A program made the position numbers and the translations under genes. From Bradyrhizobium diazoefficiens (GTDB lineage: Bacteria; Pseudomonadota; Alphaproteobacteria; Rhizobiales; Xanthobacteraceae), in the NCBI RefSeq assembly GCF_018129965.1, contig NZ_JAFCKW010000016.1, positions 1-64,000 of the forward strand: DNA of 64,000 bases, in the 5' to 3' direction. This document shows, in pieces, positions 27,090 through 36,289 of this stretch. A model generated the notes under the pieces. That model made no database searches. It was not told the DNA's origin and was given only the letters and a program-made list of their open reading frames with translations. Each line of letters starts with the position of its first letter. The stretch's first letter is position 1.

Positions 27090-27692
27090 ATGACGGCACT
27101 CCTCGATCGCAACATCATCGCGCCGGTCGCGACAAAGGATCGCATCGGCCCCGACGCGACACCGCGGATCAAGCTCACCCGGCGCGGCATTGCGATCCGC
27201 CACCCCGACCCGCAAGCCGGCGAGCGGCTGCTGGCCGAAGCACTCGGCGCCGCCGACGCCGATGCGCTGCATGGAATCCTCCGGCAATTGGTCAAGGCGA
27301 GCGCGGTGGGACAGAAGCCGAACGAGGCCAATCTCGCCTACATGATCTCGATGACCAAGAGCATCGCGCCGAAGGATTCCATCGAGGCCATGCTCGTCTC
27401 CCAGATGGTCTGCGTCCATATGGCGGCGATGCGCAGCGCCTGCCGGCTCGCCTGCACGGACGATCTTCCGCAGCAGGAGGGCATCACCCGCGCACTAGCC
27501 AAGTTGGCGCGCACCTTCGCAGCACAGATGGAGGCCCTGAACCGTCACCGCAGCACCGGCGCGTGCGCGATCACGGTGCAGAATCTATCGGTGCAGGATG
27601 GCGGCAAGGCCGTCGTCGGCAACTTCACGCAACATGCGAACTTGATCGGCGCGCAGCAGGGCCTGGCCGACACGGTGGCCATCACCGCATGA
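27090..27692 (+). CDS. Conserved hypothetical protein, partner of an HGG-motif protein
   Basis: Protein of 200 residues, mostly helical, with no signal or membrane segment. It contains LLAEALGAADADALHGILRQ and a Cys-containing helix MRSACRLACTDD, and ends in a polar Gly/Gln region (GNFTQHANLIGAQQG). I do not recognise a domain. The ATG at 27090 is preferred to an upstream in-frame start. Its stop overlaps the next start as ATGA, so the two are coupled. In other proteobacteria I recall similar pairs near mobile or phage-like islands, but no such genes are seen here. Confidence 0.65.
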   Translation: MTALLDRNIIAPVATKDRIGPDATPRIKLTRRGIAIRHPDPQAGERLLAEALGAADADALHGILRQLVKASAVGQKPNEANLAYMISMTKSIAPKDSIEAMLVSQMVCVHMAAMRSACRLACTDDLPQQEGITRALAKLARTFAAQMEALNRHRSTGACAITVQNLSVQDGGKAVVGNFTQHANLIGAQQGLADTVAITA

Positions 27693-27967
27693 GCCACGCC
27701 CGCAACAGCCGCCCGATGCAGGCGAGCCCGCGTTGCGGTGCGCGAACACGCAACGGCACCGCGTGCCGCGCGCCAGCGCTGCGCGGCAAGACGCGGTGCC
27801 GGATGCATGGTGGCGCATTGGGATCGGGAGCGCCGATCGAAAATGGCAATGCCGTGAAGCAGGGCTTCTTCACCCGCGAGGCGTTCGAGGAGCGGAAGTT
27901 CGTTCGCACCATCCTGATCGAAGCGGAGACTCTGCTGCGCAAACTGCCCACGCGGACGGAACGATAG
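27689..27967 (+). CDS. Small Cys/His-containing protein with HGG motif
   Basis: Basic protein of 92 residues. It contains CGARTRNGTACRAPALRGKT followed by RCRMHGGALGSGAPIEN, the pattern of HGGxSTG-type small proteins. The Cys/Cys/Cys/His spacing suggests a metal-binding knuckle and possibly nucleic acid binding. Translationally coupled to the gene at 27090. Function unknown. Confidence 0.7.
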   Translation: MSHARNSRPMQASPRCGARTRNGTACRAPALRGKTRCRMHGGALGSGAPIENGNAVKQGFFTREAFEERKFVRTILIEAETLLRKLPTRTER

Positions 27968-28067
27968 GACGTGAGTTGAGCGCAGCAGAGCCGAGGCCGA
28001 GTAGCAGGAGCGTTTCCAACAGCGCCGGACCGTCACCGTCCTCGGCGGCGCCGGCTCTCTGTCCCGA

Positions 28068-28424
28068 TCAGAATCCGCAGTCCCTCCAGCTGGTTCTGGC
28101 GAGGCGAAACCGGGAGCCAGTTTCGACGAACTCAACGTCCAGACACTGGTTGCCGCGACGGTATTCGGTCAGCCCGTTGCATCGAAGGTATTCGAGGTTG
28201 ATCCGCCAACGCTTTTCCTGCGGTGAATAGGTTGCGAAATCGTGCTGGGCGGTAGCAGGTCCCTTGCAGATTCCCGCGACGTAATGACGAACATCGGCAG
28301 GCAGCCCCTCGATGTGTTCGGGATTCCAGGGGGCATCCTTGTTGAGGGCGCCGCCTTTAGCCAAGGCCGCTATCTCATGGCAAAGCAGAAGGCAAAGAGC
28401 CATCAGTAAGGTTCGGACCGTCAT
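28068..28424 (-). CDS. Small secreted hypothetical protein
   Basis: Protein of 118 residues with a signal peptide (LLMALCLLLCHEIAALA). The mature part has four Cys residues (GICKG, LRCNG, NQCLD, RDCGF), likely forming two disulfides in the periplasm. I do not recognise the family. The ATG at 28424 follows GGGGAGG at six bases, a strong site. Divergent from the patatin gene. Confidence 0.7.
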   Translation of the reverse strand: MTVRTLLMALCLLLCHEIAALAKGGALNKDAPWNPEHIEGLPADVRHYVAGICKGPATAQHDFATYSPQEKRWRINLEYLRCNGLTEYRRGNQCLDVEFVETGSRFRLARTSWRDCGF

Positions 28425-28750
28425 CTGGGCCTCCCCGCAGTACAATTGCCGTCGTGTCTGTCAAGCATACCCGTGATCTGCCGGTCGCGCTTTGACCCTC
28501 GTCAAAAAACGGCGCCTTGAAATCTTCGCGATATCCATCGAGAGCTTGATCGGTTTGGTGATGCTCCGCCAATCGACGCGCTCGTCCTGACAATTTGCAC
28601 GCGCCTGTGAAGCAGTTCACATGCGCGATACGTCCGCTGCCGCTACCCTCTGTCCGTCAAGCCTACGCATAGCCGCCGACCAGGACGACCCCCGCGGCAC
28701 ACACAACGGGCCGCTCGGGCCGTTTTTCAGTGAAACAGGGGGAATGTGTC
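28425..28750. other. 326-base divergent intergenic region
   Basis: Lies between the small secreted protein (minus) and the patatin-like gene (plus). It holds the inverted repeat at 28491-28506 and a GGCC-rich segment before the patatin ribosome-binding site. No supported coding frame was found. Confidence 0.5.
28491..28506. promoter_or_regulatory. Perfect inverted repeat TTTGAC-N4-GTCAAA
   Basis: Six-base arms separated by CCTC, in the gap between divergent genes. It could be an operator for either. No cognate regulator is evident. Confidence 0.3.
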
Positions 28751-31700
28751 ATGGGGGCATTGAATCTCGCACAGGTGCTTTGGGAGGAACGGCGGGCTCT
28801 CGCGGGTGTCCCGCTGCAATTCGCACCCAAGGACACGCCAGCAGGCACACCGCCAACGACGCCCCAGCGGCCCGTCGCGGCGCCGAACCCAGCGCCGCCT
28901 GCCTCGGACGCCGCGGCGACATCGACCCCATCGCCGTCCGCACCATCGCCGCAGCAGCCCTCCGGGACGTCACCGAAGCCATCGCCCTCGCCGACGGCCC
29001 CGGTCCCCAAGGATCTCCTCGATGTCTACCGGGCACTCAATGCCGACGACCGATGGGCCTTGAGCCTGTCCGGCGGCGGAATCCGCAGCGCGTCCTTCGC
29101 GCTTGGTATCCTGCAGCGGATCGCGGCGCTGGAGGTCTCCTCGAAGCGCACCGCGGAAGAGGCCGGCCCTGCCTTGATGCAGTTCGAATATCTGTCGACC
29201 GTGTCGGGAGGCGGTTACATCGGAAGCTGGCTGTCGGCCTGGCTTTGGCAGGCCCGCAAATCGGGCGCAGGCGCGACGGGGACCACCAACATCGTGGTTG
29301 AAGCGCTCAACCAGCGTTACAATTTCGAGCACCAATGCGACCACGACGAGGCGCAGCCGGTTTCGAACCTCAGGCGCAATTCGCACTTTCTCGCTCCGAG
29401 TTTTTCGGCGATTTCGCCTGATTTATGGAGCGATGTCGCCGGCGTCCTGCGCAATCTGTGTCTGAACTGGGTTCTGCTCGTCCCCCCGATGATCCTCGCG
29501 GTGCTCGTCACCAAGGCGCTGTATTTTGCCGTCATCGACGCCCACACGGTCACCGTCGCGCATCGGCAGGACTGGTTCCCGTACGTGATGATCGCGTCGA
29601 GCCTCTGCATCCTGGCATCGCTGTCATTCTCCGTCGCCAACCGTCCCGCCCGCGGATGGATCAACGTCTCGCAACCACGGTTTCTGCTCGGGGATCTCGC
29701 ACCGTTTCTCGTCGGAGCAGCCCTGCTGGTTTTCGTTTTGCAAAGCCCATTTGGGTTGTCGACGCTCACGGGCGTAGCCGACCGGGTCGGTTTCCAATTC
29801 GTCAAACAATTCGAAGCGGATCACCGTGATGCCGTGGTGATCATTCGCGGCGCCATCCTGGGATTTCTTTTCTTTCTCGCTTCGCTCGTGCTGGCGCCGC
29901 TCTGGACATTGGTGTTTGGAAAGTCGGACCGCCCTGCGGTCGCCGATCGCCCCAAGCATCCCTGGATCGATCTGGTCGCCTGGTGCCTCGCCGGCGCGGC
30001 GTTCGGCACGCTGACCGGCGCAGGACTGGTTCTGCTTTGGCGTATGAACCCGACCGATTCCGCTGTCGTGGGAGCGACCTTGGGCTGCATCTTCGGTCTG
30101 CCCTGGATCGTGATGGCGCGTATCGTCGCCGACGTGATCTACATCTCGTTTGCCGAATTCCTGTCGGAAGTGGACGTCGGACTTGAATTCCAGGCGCGCT
30201 CGAGCGGTTTGCTGACGCTGGCTTATCTCGGCTGGCTACTCTGGTTCGGACTGGTGCTCGGCTCGCCCTCGGCCGGAGGATGGATCGAGAGTCACCTTGG
30301 CGCCCCGGCGGTGCCCACGCTCGCAACGGGGGGAGGCATTTCGGGCCTGCTGTCCATCATCCTGGGAGCGAGTTCGAAGACCAAGTCGGCAGCCGAGCAG
30401 GTGTCGGGCCTCAGCCGTTACCTCGGCCTGAACACCATCGCTGCGATCGCTGCGGCGATCTTCGCGATCATCGTGGTGGCGCTGCTGTCCATCACCTGGG
30501 ACAAGGCGTTCATGTCCTTCGCGCCGAACCCGGACGATCATATGCCCTGGGCCATCGTGCTCGTCGCAGGCATGCTGCTCGCAGGTCTGATCTATGCGGC
30601 CTCACACATTCTCAGCATCAACCGCTACTCGCTCCACAGCATCTACCGGAACCGCCTGGTTCGCGCCTTTCTCGGTGCGTCGCGCAGCGAGGCAGACCGA
30701 GACAAGACCAAGAACGCGTTTACGGATTTCGACGGCAGCGACAGCCCGTATCTCTACGAGCTGTGGGAGCATGGCGTCGTACCGACGGGAGCCAAATGGA
30801 AGCCGTTCCATGTCATCAGCGCAGCGCTCAACCTCGTCTCGTCCAAGAATCTGGCCTGGCAGGAACGGATGGCGGCGCCCTTCACGTTTTCGCCGCTGCA
30901 TTGCGGCAGCGGCAGCGGGATATTCGTGGACGGCGCTTACCGAACGACCTATGCGACGAGCACGCAGCCGAAGCCTTACGGCGGCAAGCTGACGCTCGGG
31001 ACAGCCATGGCGATTTCCGGCGCCGCCGTGAGCCCGAGCATGGGTTACAACTCGTCGCCGGGCGTCGCCTTCCTGATGGCGCTGTTCAATGTGCGGCTCG
31101 GCTGGTGGCTCGCCAATCCGCGGGGCGACAATGCCGCCTACGCGGAGATCAAGCCGACGAATGCGCTACGGCCCTTCTTCATGGAAATGTTCGGCCTGAC
31201 CAGCGAAACCGAACGCTGGGTCTACCTGACCGACGGCGGCCATTTCGAGAACCTCGGCCTCTATGAAATGGTTCGCCGGCGCTGCCGCCTGATCGTCGTC
31301 AGCGACGCCGGCTGCGATCCCGACTATTCCTTCGAGGATCTCGGCAACGCGCTCCGCAAGATATGGATCGATCTTGGCGTACGCATCGACCTGCACGGCC
31401 TGGACCTCCTCAAGAAGCGCTTCAAGGAGCGGCCAAGCCCAGCCAAGGACGAACCTTACTGGGCGATCGGCGATGTCCTCTACAGCAAGGCCGATGGCGG
31501 CACCTCTCAAGACGGACTGCTGCTGTACTTCAAGTCCGGCCTGCACGGCACGGAACCGATGGGCGTGCTGAGCTATGCGATGGCCCACACGACATTTCCG
31601 CACGAGACAACGCTGAACCAGTTCTTCTCGGAATCGCAATTCGAGAGCTACCGCATGCTCGGCTACGAGATCGCGGATCGCGCGTTCGAAGCGGGCGGGG

Positions 31701-31783
31701 CTCTTTCAGTCAACGTCGCGACCAGGGCGCCCCCGACATTTCTCTCGATCGTCCAGGAGCTGAAAAGACTGGCCACGGTATGA
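28751..31783 (+). CDS. Patatin-like phospholipase with a large inserted membrane domain
   Basis: Protein of 1010 residues. A Pro/Ala/Ser/Thr-rich N-terminus (about 25-85) is followed by the patatin oxyanion loop LSLSGGGIRSASFALGILQ near 104-122. The probable nucleophile is Ser152 in STVSGGGYIGSW, and the catalytic Asp is Asp828 in LTDGGHFENLGLYEM. Between nucleophile and Asp lie about nine to ten hydrophobic helices (roughly 236-624), so the lipase domain is split by a membrane domain. It may hydrolyse membrane phospholipids or act as a lipid sensor. The ATG at 28751 follows AGGGGGAA; a GTG at 28730 would include that site in the coding region. It stands alone, with no CBASS or other defence genes adjacent. 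Confidence 0.85.
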   Translation: MGALNLAQVLWEERRALAGVPLQFAPKDTPAGTPPTTPQRPVAAPNPAPPASDAAATSTPSPSAPSPQQPSGTSPKPSPSPTAPVPKDLLDVYRALNADDRWALSLSGGGIRSASFALGILQRIAALEVSSKRTAEEAGPALMQFEYLSTVSGGGYIGSWLSAWLWQARKSGAGATGTTNIVVEALNQRYNFEHQCDHDEAQPVSNLRRNSHFLAPSFSAISPDLWSDVAGVLRNLCLNWVLLVPPMILAVLVTKALYFAVIDAHTVTVAHRQDWFPYVMIASSLCILASLSFSVANRPARGWINVSQPRFLLGDLAPFLVGAALLVFVLQSPFGLSTLTGVADRVGFQFVKQFEADHRDAVVIIRGAILGFLFFLASLVLAPLWTLVFGKSDRPAVADRPKHPWIDLVAWCLAGAAFGTLTGAGLVLLWRMNPTDSAVVGATLGCIFGLPWIVMARIVADVIYISFAEFLSEVDVGLEFQARSSGLLTLAYLGWLLWFGLVLGSPSAGGWIESHLGAPAVPTLATGGGISGLLSIILGASSKTKSAAEQVSGLSRYLGLNTIAAIAAAIFAIIVVALLSITWDKAFMSFAPNPDDHMPWAIVLVAGMLLAGLIYAASHILSINRYSLHSIYRNRLVRAFLGASRSEADRDKTKNAFTDFDGSDSPYLYELWEHGVVPTGAKWKPFHVISAALNLVSSKNLAWQERMAAPFTFSPLHCGSGSGIFVDGAYRTTYATSTQPKPYGGKLTLGTAMAISGAAVSPSMGYNSSPGVAFLMALFNVRLGWWLANPRGDNAAYAEIKPTNALRPFFMEMFGLTSETERWVYLTDGGHFENLGLYEMVRRRCRLIVVSDAGCDPDYSFEDLGNALRKIWIDLGVRIDLHGLDLLKKRFKERPSPAKDEPYWAIGDVLYSKADGGTSQDGLLLYFKSGLHGTEPMGVLSYAMAHTTFPHETTLNQFFSESQFESYRMLGYEIADRAFEAGGALSVNVATRAPPTFLSIVQELKRLATV

Positions 31784-31844
31784 GTTGAGACCGTCCCTGC
31801 CTTTGCCAATCCAACCATGAATGGCGAGGCCGGAACGACGGCAC

Positions 31845-32414
31845 TCAGCGGTGGTGGGCCAGGTAATGCGCGAGATCGCCGATCTGGTCCCGGGCGACCG
31901 TCTGCATCACGTCGGCCATGGTGGCATCGTAGCCGTGGCGGCTGTTGTCCTTGTATTCGGCCAGCGTCTTGGCGAGGTAATCCTCGCGCTGGTTGGCGAT
32001 GCGCGGCACGTTCTCCTTTCCGGAGTAATCAGTGTTGTGGCAGGTGTTGCAGCGGTTCTGCCGTGCCAGCGCCTCTCCGCGCGCCATGCGTGCCGCATCG
32101 GCGGCGTCCGACGGCGGCACGGGTTTCGGCAACGTGGCGATGAAGTCGGAGAAGAGGCGCAGATCGTCGTCGGTCAAGGACTTTGCCATCTCGTTCATCG
32201 GCTCGAACGCGCGCAGCTTCTCGCGGAACATGAAGAGCTGGATCAGCGCGTAAGGCGCCTGCTGGCCGCCGAGCGAGGGCGTGTTCTCGGTCCCGGACGT
32301 GCCGCGCTCGCCATGACAGGCCAGGCACGGCGCGGCGCGTTCCTGGATGGTTTCGGCGAACGCGGGGAATATGAGTGAGGACAGCGCCAGAGCGGCGATG
32401 AGCGTTCTATTCAT
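31845..32414 (-). CDS. Diheme cytochrome c (c4-like)
   Basis: Periplasmic cytochrome of 189 residues with a signal peptide (LIAALALSSLIFPAFAE) and two heme motifs, CLACHGE in the N-terminal half and CNTCHNTDYSG in the C-terminal half, in the cytochrome c4 arrangement. It lies 122 bases downstream of a sorbosone-type dehydrogenase on the same strand and is its likely electron acceptor. The frame continues upstream to 32516, but that stretch is a dispersed repeat; the true start is the ATG at 32414. Confidence 0.87.
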   Translation of the reverse strand: MNRTLIAALALSSLIFPAFAETIQERAAPCLACHGERGTSGTENTPSLGGQQAPYALIQLFMFREKLRAFEPMNEMAKSLTDDDLRLFSDFIATLPKPVPPSDAADAARMARGEALARQNRCNTCHNTDYSGKENVPRIANQREDYLAKTLAEYKDNSRHGYDATMADVMQTVARDQIGDLAHYLAHHR

Positions 32415-32432
32415 GAGCCAATTTCCGCATGC

Positions 32433-32523
32433 TCCGTCATTGCGCGCGAAGCGAAGCAATCCAGGGATGTTTCCACGGAAACAGACTGGATTGCTTCGTC
32501 GCTTCGCTCCTCGCAATGATCGG
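32433..32523. repeat. Dispersed long palindrome, second copy of the 12650 class
   Basis: CCGTCATTGCGCGCGAAGCGAAGCAATCCAG-type left arm and a CTGGATTGCTTCGTCGCTTCGCTCCTCGCAATGA-type right arm, very similar to the element at 12650-12736. It sits between the dehydrogenase and cytochrome genes of one transcription unit. There it might form an RNA hairpin that tunes expression of the second gene. Confidence 0.7.
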
Positions 32524-32536
32524 TGTAGTGACTGCC

Positions 32537-33811
32537 TTACTTCGCCGCAACCTTCTGCTTGCCGTAGGTGATGCGGTAGACTGCGCCGTTCCAGTCGTCG
32601 GAGACGAGCAAGGAGCCGTCCTTGAGCTGCATCACGTCGACCGGGCGGCCGACATATTTGTTATCCTCGATGAAGCCGGTCAGGAACGGCTCCACCGACT
32701 TCACGGTGCCGTCCTTGTTCAGCTTGACGAGGACGACGTCACCGCCCTGCTTCTGCGACTTGTTCCAGGAGCCGTGGCGCGCGACGAAGATCACGTTTTT
32801 GTAGGTCTTCGGGAACATGCTGCCGGTGTAGAAGCGCATGCCGAGCGCCGCGGTGTGCGGGCCCATCAGGCCGACCGGCGCGGTGTAGTCCTTGCAGTTC
32901 TTGCCCCAGCCGAGCTCCTGGTCGATGATGTTGCCCTGGTAGCAGAACGGCGCGCCGAAATCCTCGCCCGCCTTGGTGACGCGGTTGAGTTCGTCCTCCG
33001 GCACCGTTTCCGACAGCCAGTCGCGGCCGTTGTCGGTGAAGTAAAGCTGCTTGGTCTCGGGATTCCAGTCGAAGCCGACCGTGTTGCGCACGCCGAGCGC
33101 GTAGACCTCCGCGCCGGAGCCGTCGAGATTGATGCGGCGGATCTGGCCGTGATCGTCATCATGCAGCACGTTGTTGCCGGGCTGCCCGACCGGGACATAG
33201 AGCTTGTTGTCGGGGCCGATCGCGATGAACTTCCAGCCATGCGCCTCGTCCTTCGGCAGCTTGTCGTAGATGACGGTCGGCTTCGGCGGGTTGTCGATGA
33301 ATTCGTCGATCTTCTCGATCTTGGAGATCTTCGACAGTTCGGCGATGTAGAGCGTACCGTCCTTGAAGGCGACACCGTTCGGACGATAGAGACCCGAGGC
33401 GATGACCTTGACCGACCGTTTGCCGTCCTTGTCGGTGATGGCATAGACCTTGTCGACGAGACGGCTGCCGACGAACACGGTGCCCTTGTCGCTCAGCGCG
33501 AGCGAGCGCGCATTGGCCATGCCGGACGCATAGACCTCGATATTGAAGCCTGCGGGCACCTTGAGCTTGGCGAGCGGCAGCTTGTCGGCCTGCGTCGGGA
33601 TCGGCGGAGGCGCAACGGGCGCAAGCTTGGCGGCGGCCTCGCTATCCGGGCGCCCGATCAGGGGAGACCCCGGAGGGAGCGGTTGCGCGGCCGGTGCAGC
33701 GCCAGAGGCCGGCGGGCTTGCCGGCTGCTGCGCCGCGGCAGCAAGCGTGAACGCACCGAAGACAGCGCCGGCCAGCAACACGCGGCGCGACACAGACGAA
33801 ATGCTGATCAT
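32537..33811 (-). CDS. Sorbosone-dehydrogenase-type PQQ beta-propeller protein
   Basis: Periplasmic beta-propeller dehydrogenase of 424 residues. A leader with RR (SRRVLLAGAVFGAFTLAAA) is followed by a Pro/Ala-rich linker (about 30-75) and propeller blades with motifs such as SGLYRPNGVAFKDGTLY, ALGVRNTVGFDWNPETK and the C-terminal KDGSLLVSDDWNGAVYRI. It is a paralogue of the protein at 21552-22886. The downstream diheme cytochrome at 31845 should take its electrons. The substrate is an aldose or polyol, by family only. Confidence 0.85.
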   Translation of the reverse strand: MISISSVSRRVLLAGAVFGAFTLAAAAQQPASPPASGAAPAAQPLPPGSPLIGRPDSEAAAKLAPVAPPPIPTQADKLPLAKLKVPAGFNIEVYASGMANARSLALSDKGTVFVGSRLVDKVYAITDKDGKRSVKVIASGLYRPNGVAFKDGTLYIAELSKISKIEKIDEFIDNPPKPTVIYDKLPKDEAHGWKFIAIGPDNKLYVPVGQPGNNVLHDDDHGQIRRINLDGSGAEVYALGVRNTVGFDWNPETKQLYFTDNGRDWLSETVPEDELNRVTKAGEDFGAPFCYQGNIIDQELGWGKNCKDYTAPVGLMGPHTAALGMRFYTGSMFPKTYKNVIFVARHGSWNKSQKQGGDVVLVKLNKDGTVKSVEPFLTGFIEDNKYVGRPVDVMQLKDGSLLVSDDWNGAVYRITYGKQKVAAK

Positions 33812-33976
33812 GGTGTTCTCCCTGGAGCGGAAGCCGTCTTCAGACGCAGGCGCGCCCGCGGCCTTTCCGTTTCACAGTGTGTGAATTTGCGCAGGCAATT
33901 GCAATCGGAAACAGGGCCGGGGCCCATGACGTCAGGTCAGGCCACCTGCACCCTGGAACCGTCGATCGCGGCACGA

Positions 33977-36289
33977 TCATCCGGCAACACCCAGCTCCGC
34001 TTTGCTGTCGATTGCCAGACGAAGCATTCGGGCCAGGTCTGCCCTCCGATAAGGCTTGGAGAGCAGCAGTACGCCCGGGTCAATCCGCCCCTGATGGCTC
34101 AAGGCATTCTGCGGATAGCCCGACGTGAACAGGACCTTGACCGACGGCCGGCGCCGGGCGACTTCCAGGGCCAATTGGGTGCCGTTCATCGGCCCGGGCA
34201 TGATCACATCCGTGAACAGCAGATCGAAGGCCGCGCCGCCATCCACGATTGCGAGGGCCTCCGTTGCGCTGGCAGCAACCAGCGTGTTGTAACCGAGCAT
34301 GTTGAGTTGAGAGATCACGGACGCGCGGACGGACACATTGTCCTCCACGACCAGAATTGTCTCGGTTCCGCCCTCGAAGGCTTCATACGGCAGTTCCTGC
34401 GTTCGATCCGCCGTCCGCACAGACTTCGGCAGGAATATCTTGAAAGTGGTGCCGCAGCCTTCCTCGCTGTAGATCCGGATTTGACCACCGGATTGCTTCA
34501 CGAATCCGTAGACCATGCTCAGGCCCAAACCGGTTCCCACTCCGGCTTCCTTGGTCGTGAAGAATGGCTCGAAAACTTTGGCCCGGAGCGCCGCGGGAAT
34601 ACCGATGCCCGTATCGCTCACCGATACCAGCACATAACTGCCGGGCGGCACGTCGTCGTCCGATCTGATCTCGGCCGGATCGAATTCGATGTTGCTGGTC
34701 TGGATCTCGAGTCTGCCGCCTTTCGGCATCGCATCGCGCGCATTGATCGCAAGATTTACGATCGCCGCGCTGAGCTGGTTGGGATCGACCAGCGCTACGC
34801 ATGACTCGCCGATCGATGCGATGCTGATTTCGACCTCCTCGCCCAGAGTGGGATGCAGCAGCCTCGCAACGTCCGCCACCAGTTCGTTGATGTCTACGGC
34901 GCGCGGCTGCAGCGGCTGTTGACGGGAAAAGGCCAGCAGCCGCGAGATCAGCTCGGCGCCGCGGTCCGCGGCGTCGCTGATCAGCTTGACGATCCCAGCA
35001 AGATCGGGGCGATCGGCGACTCCATTGGCCAAGATCTCGACGGTCCCGGTGATGATGGTGAGCATGTTGTTGAAATCGTGCGCGATGCCGCCGGTCAGCT
35101 GGCCGACCGATTCCGTCTTCTGGGCTTGCGTGAGCTGCTCCTGCGCAGCACGGCTCTCGGTGATATCCCGCAAGAATCCATTGATGATGTAGCCCTGGTC
35201 GCGGCGGAGCGCCGTCAACGAGACCTCTGTCAGGATTTCGGTTGCGTCGCGCCGCAACGATGGAGACTCGTAGCGCCAGCCGGGCACGCCCTTTTCGACA
35301 TCCTGCAGAAACGCCTGCAGTCTCTGCAGGTTTGCCGCGCGCCGACCCTCCGGGATGATCAGATCGCGCAGGTTGCGCCCGACAGCTTCGCTGCGGGACC
35401 ACCCCAGCATGGCCTCGGCATTCGGGCTCCAGCGCAGGATCGTTCCGCTCTGGTCGAGCTGAACGAAGGCATCGAGCGAGGATTCGATGATGGCCTGCGC
35501 CATCTGTTCGCTCTCGAGCAGCGCCTTGTGTTCGCGAGATCTCACCGTATTGTCGCGGGCGACCTTGGCCGCCCCGATGATGGCGCCCGAGCGGGACTTG
35601 ACCGGCGAAATGCTCAGGGAAACATCGACGCGCCGCCCGTCCTTCGTGATCCGGACCGTATCGTGATGACTGACTTTCTCGCCGTTCCTGATCTTGGCCA
35701 GGATCGTTCGAACCTCGGGACGCAATTCCTCCGGCACGATGACGTCAATGCTCTGGCCGATGGCTTCCGAAGGCGCGAACCCGAACAGGGTCTGCGCGGC
35801 GCGATTCCACCCGGTGATGACTCCATCCAGGCTCTTGGTAATGATCGCATCGTCCGACGACTCGACCGCGGCAACAAAAAGCTGTTCGCGATTTTCTTCC
35901 GTTGGCTTCGTCTGTGTTGCCTGACTTCGGCGGGCACGAACAGCCTCGTCAATCGCCTGCATCAGGTCGCTGGGGCGAAAGGGCTTCGACAGATATTTGA
36001 CATCGGTCAGATCCGGATAATGCGCGTTGAGCTCCAACGCTGCCACGCCCGACATCGCTATGATCGACATGCCTGGTGCGCGTTCGCGCAAAGCGCTTAT
36101 TGCAGTGATGCCGGTCAAGGCGCCGTGCAGGAAGATGTCCACGATCGCCAGGTCGAACATCGAACCGTTCAGTTCAAGCAGACCGGCCGCCAGACTATCA
36201 ACTGCAACAGCTTCAAATCCCTTGAAGCGCAAAGCCATCGAAATCGTGGCGCGAACGGCCAGCTCGTCGTCAATAACGAGGATGCGCAT
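33977..36289 (-). CDS. Hybrid histidine kinase, REC-PAS-PAS-HisKA-HATPase-REC
   Basis: Cytoplasmic sensor kinase of 770 residues without membrane segments. Domains in order: receiver at about 1-120 (Asp51 in LAIVDIF), PAS at about 135-255, PAS at about 260-380, H-box with His404 in GGIAHDFNNML, ATPase with NLAINARDAMPKGG and DTGIGIP and GTGLGLSMVYGF, and C-terminal receiver from about 640 (FTDVIMPGPMNG). Having receivers at both ends suggests it is itself regulated by phosphorylation. Its start overlaps the 3' end of the single-domain response regulator by 20 bases, so the pair is coupled. The ATG at 36289 has AAGGATT upstream. The signal is unknown; PAS domains suggest redox, light or small ligands. 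Confidence 0.9.
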   Translation of the reverse strand: MRILVIDDELAVRATISMALRFKGFEAVAVDSLAAGLLELNGSMFDLAIVDIFLHGALTGITAISALRERAPGMSIIAMSGVAALELNAHYPDLTDVKYLSKPFRPSDLMQAIDEAVRARRSQATQTKPTEENREQLFVAAVESSDDAIITKSLDGVITGWNRAAQTLFGFAPSEAIGQSIDVIVPEELRPEVRTILAKIRNGEKVSHHDTVRITKDGRRVDVSLSISPVKSRSGAIIGAAKVARDNTVRSREHKALLESEQMAQAIIESSLDAFVQLDQSGTILRWSPNAEAMLGWSRSEAVGRNLRDLIIPEGRRAANLQRLQAFLQDVEKGVPGWRYESPSLRRDATEILTEVSLTALRRDQGYIINGFLRDITESRAAQEQLTQAQKTESVGQLTGGIAHDFNNMLTIITGTVEILANGVADRPDLAGIVKLISDAADRGAELISRLLAFSRQQPLQPRAVDINELVADVARLLHPTLGEEVEISIASIGESCVALVDPNQLSAAIVNLAINARDAMPKGGRLEIQTSNIEFDPAEIRSDDDVPPGSYVLVSVSDTGIGIPAALRAKVFEPFFTTKEAGVGTGLGLSMVYGFVKQSGGQIRIYSEEGCGTTFKIFLPKSVRTADRTQELPYEAFEGGTETILVVEDNVSVRASVISQLNMLGYNTLVAASATEALAIVDGGAAFDLLFTDVIMPGPMNGTQLALEVARRRPSVKVLFTSGYPQNALSHQGRIDPGVLLLSKPYRRADLARMLRLAIDSKAELGVAG

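Noticed and set aside
26687..28067. Prophage or integrative element around the HGG-motif pair
   Set aside because: No integrase, phage structural gene or flanking direct repeats were seen.
28751..31783. Patatin as a CBASS (CapV-type) defence effector
   Set aside because: No cyclic-nucleotide synthase or other defence gene is adjacent, and the protein is three times the size of CapV.
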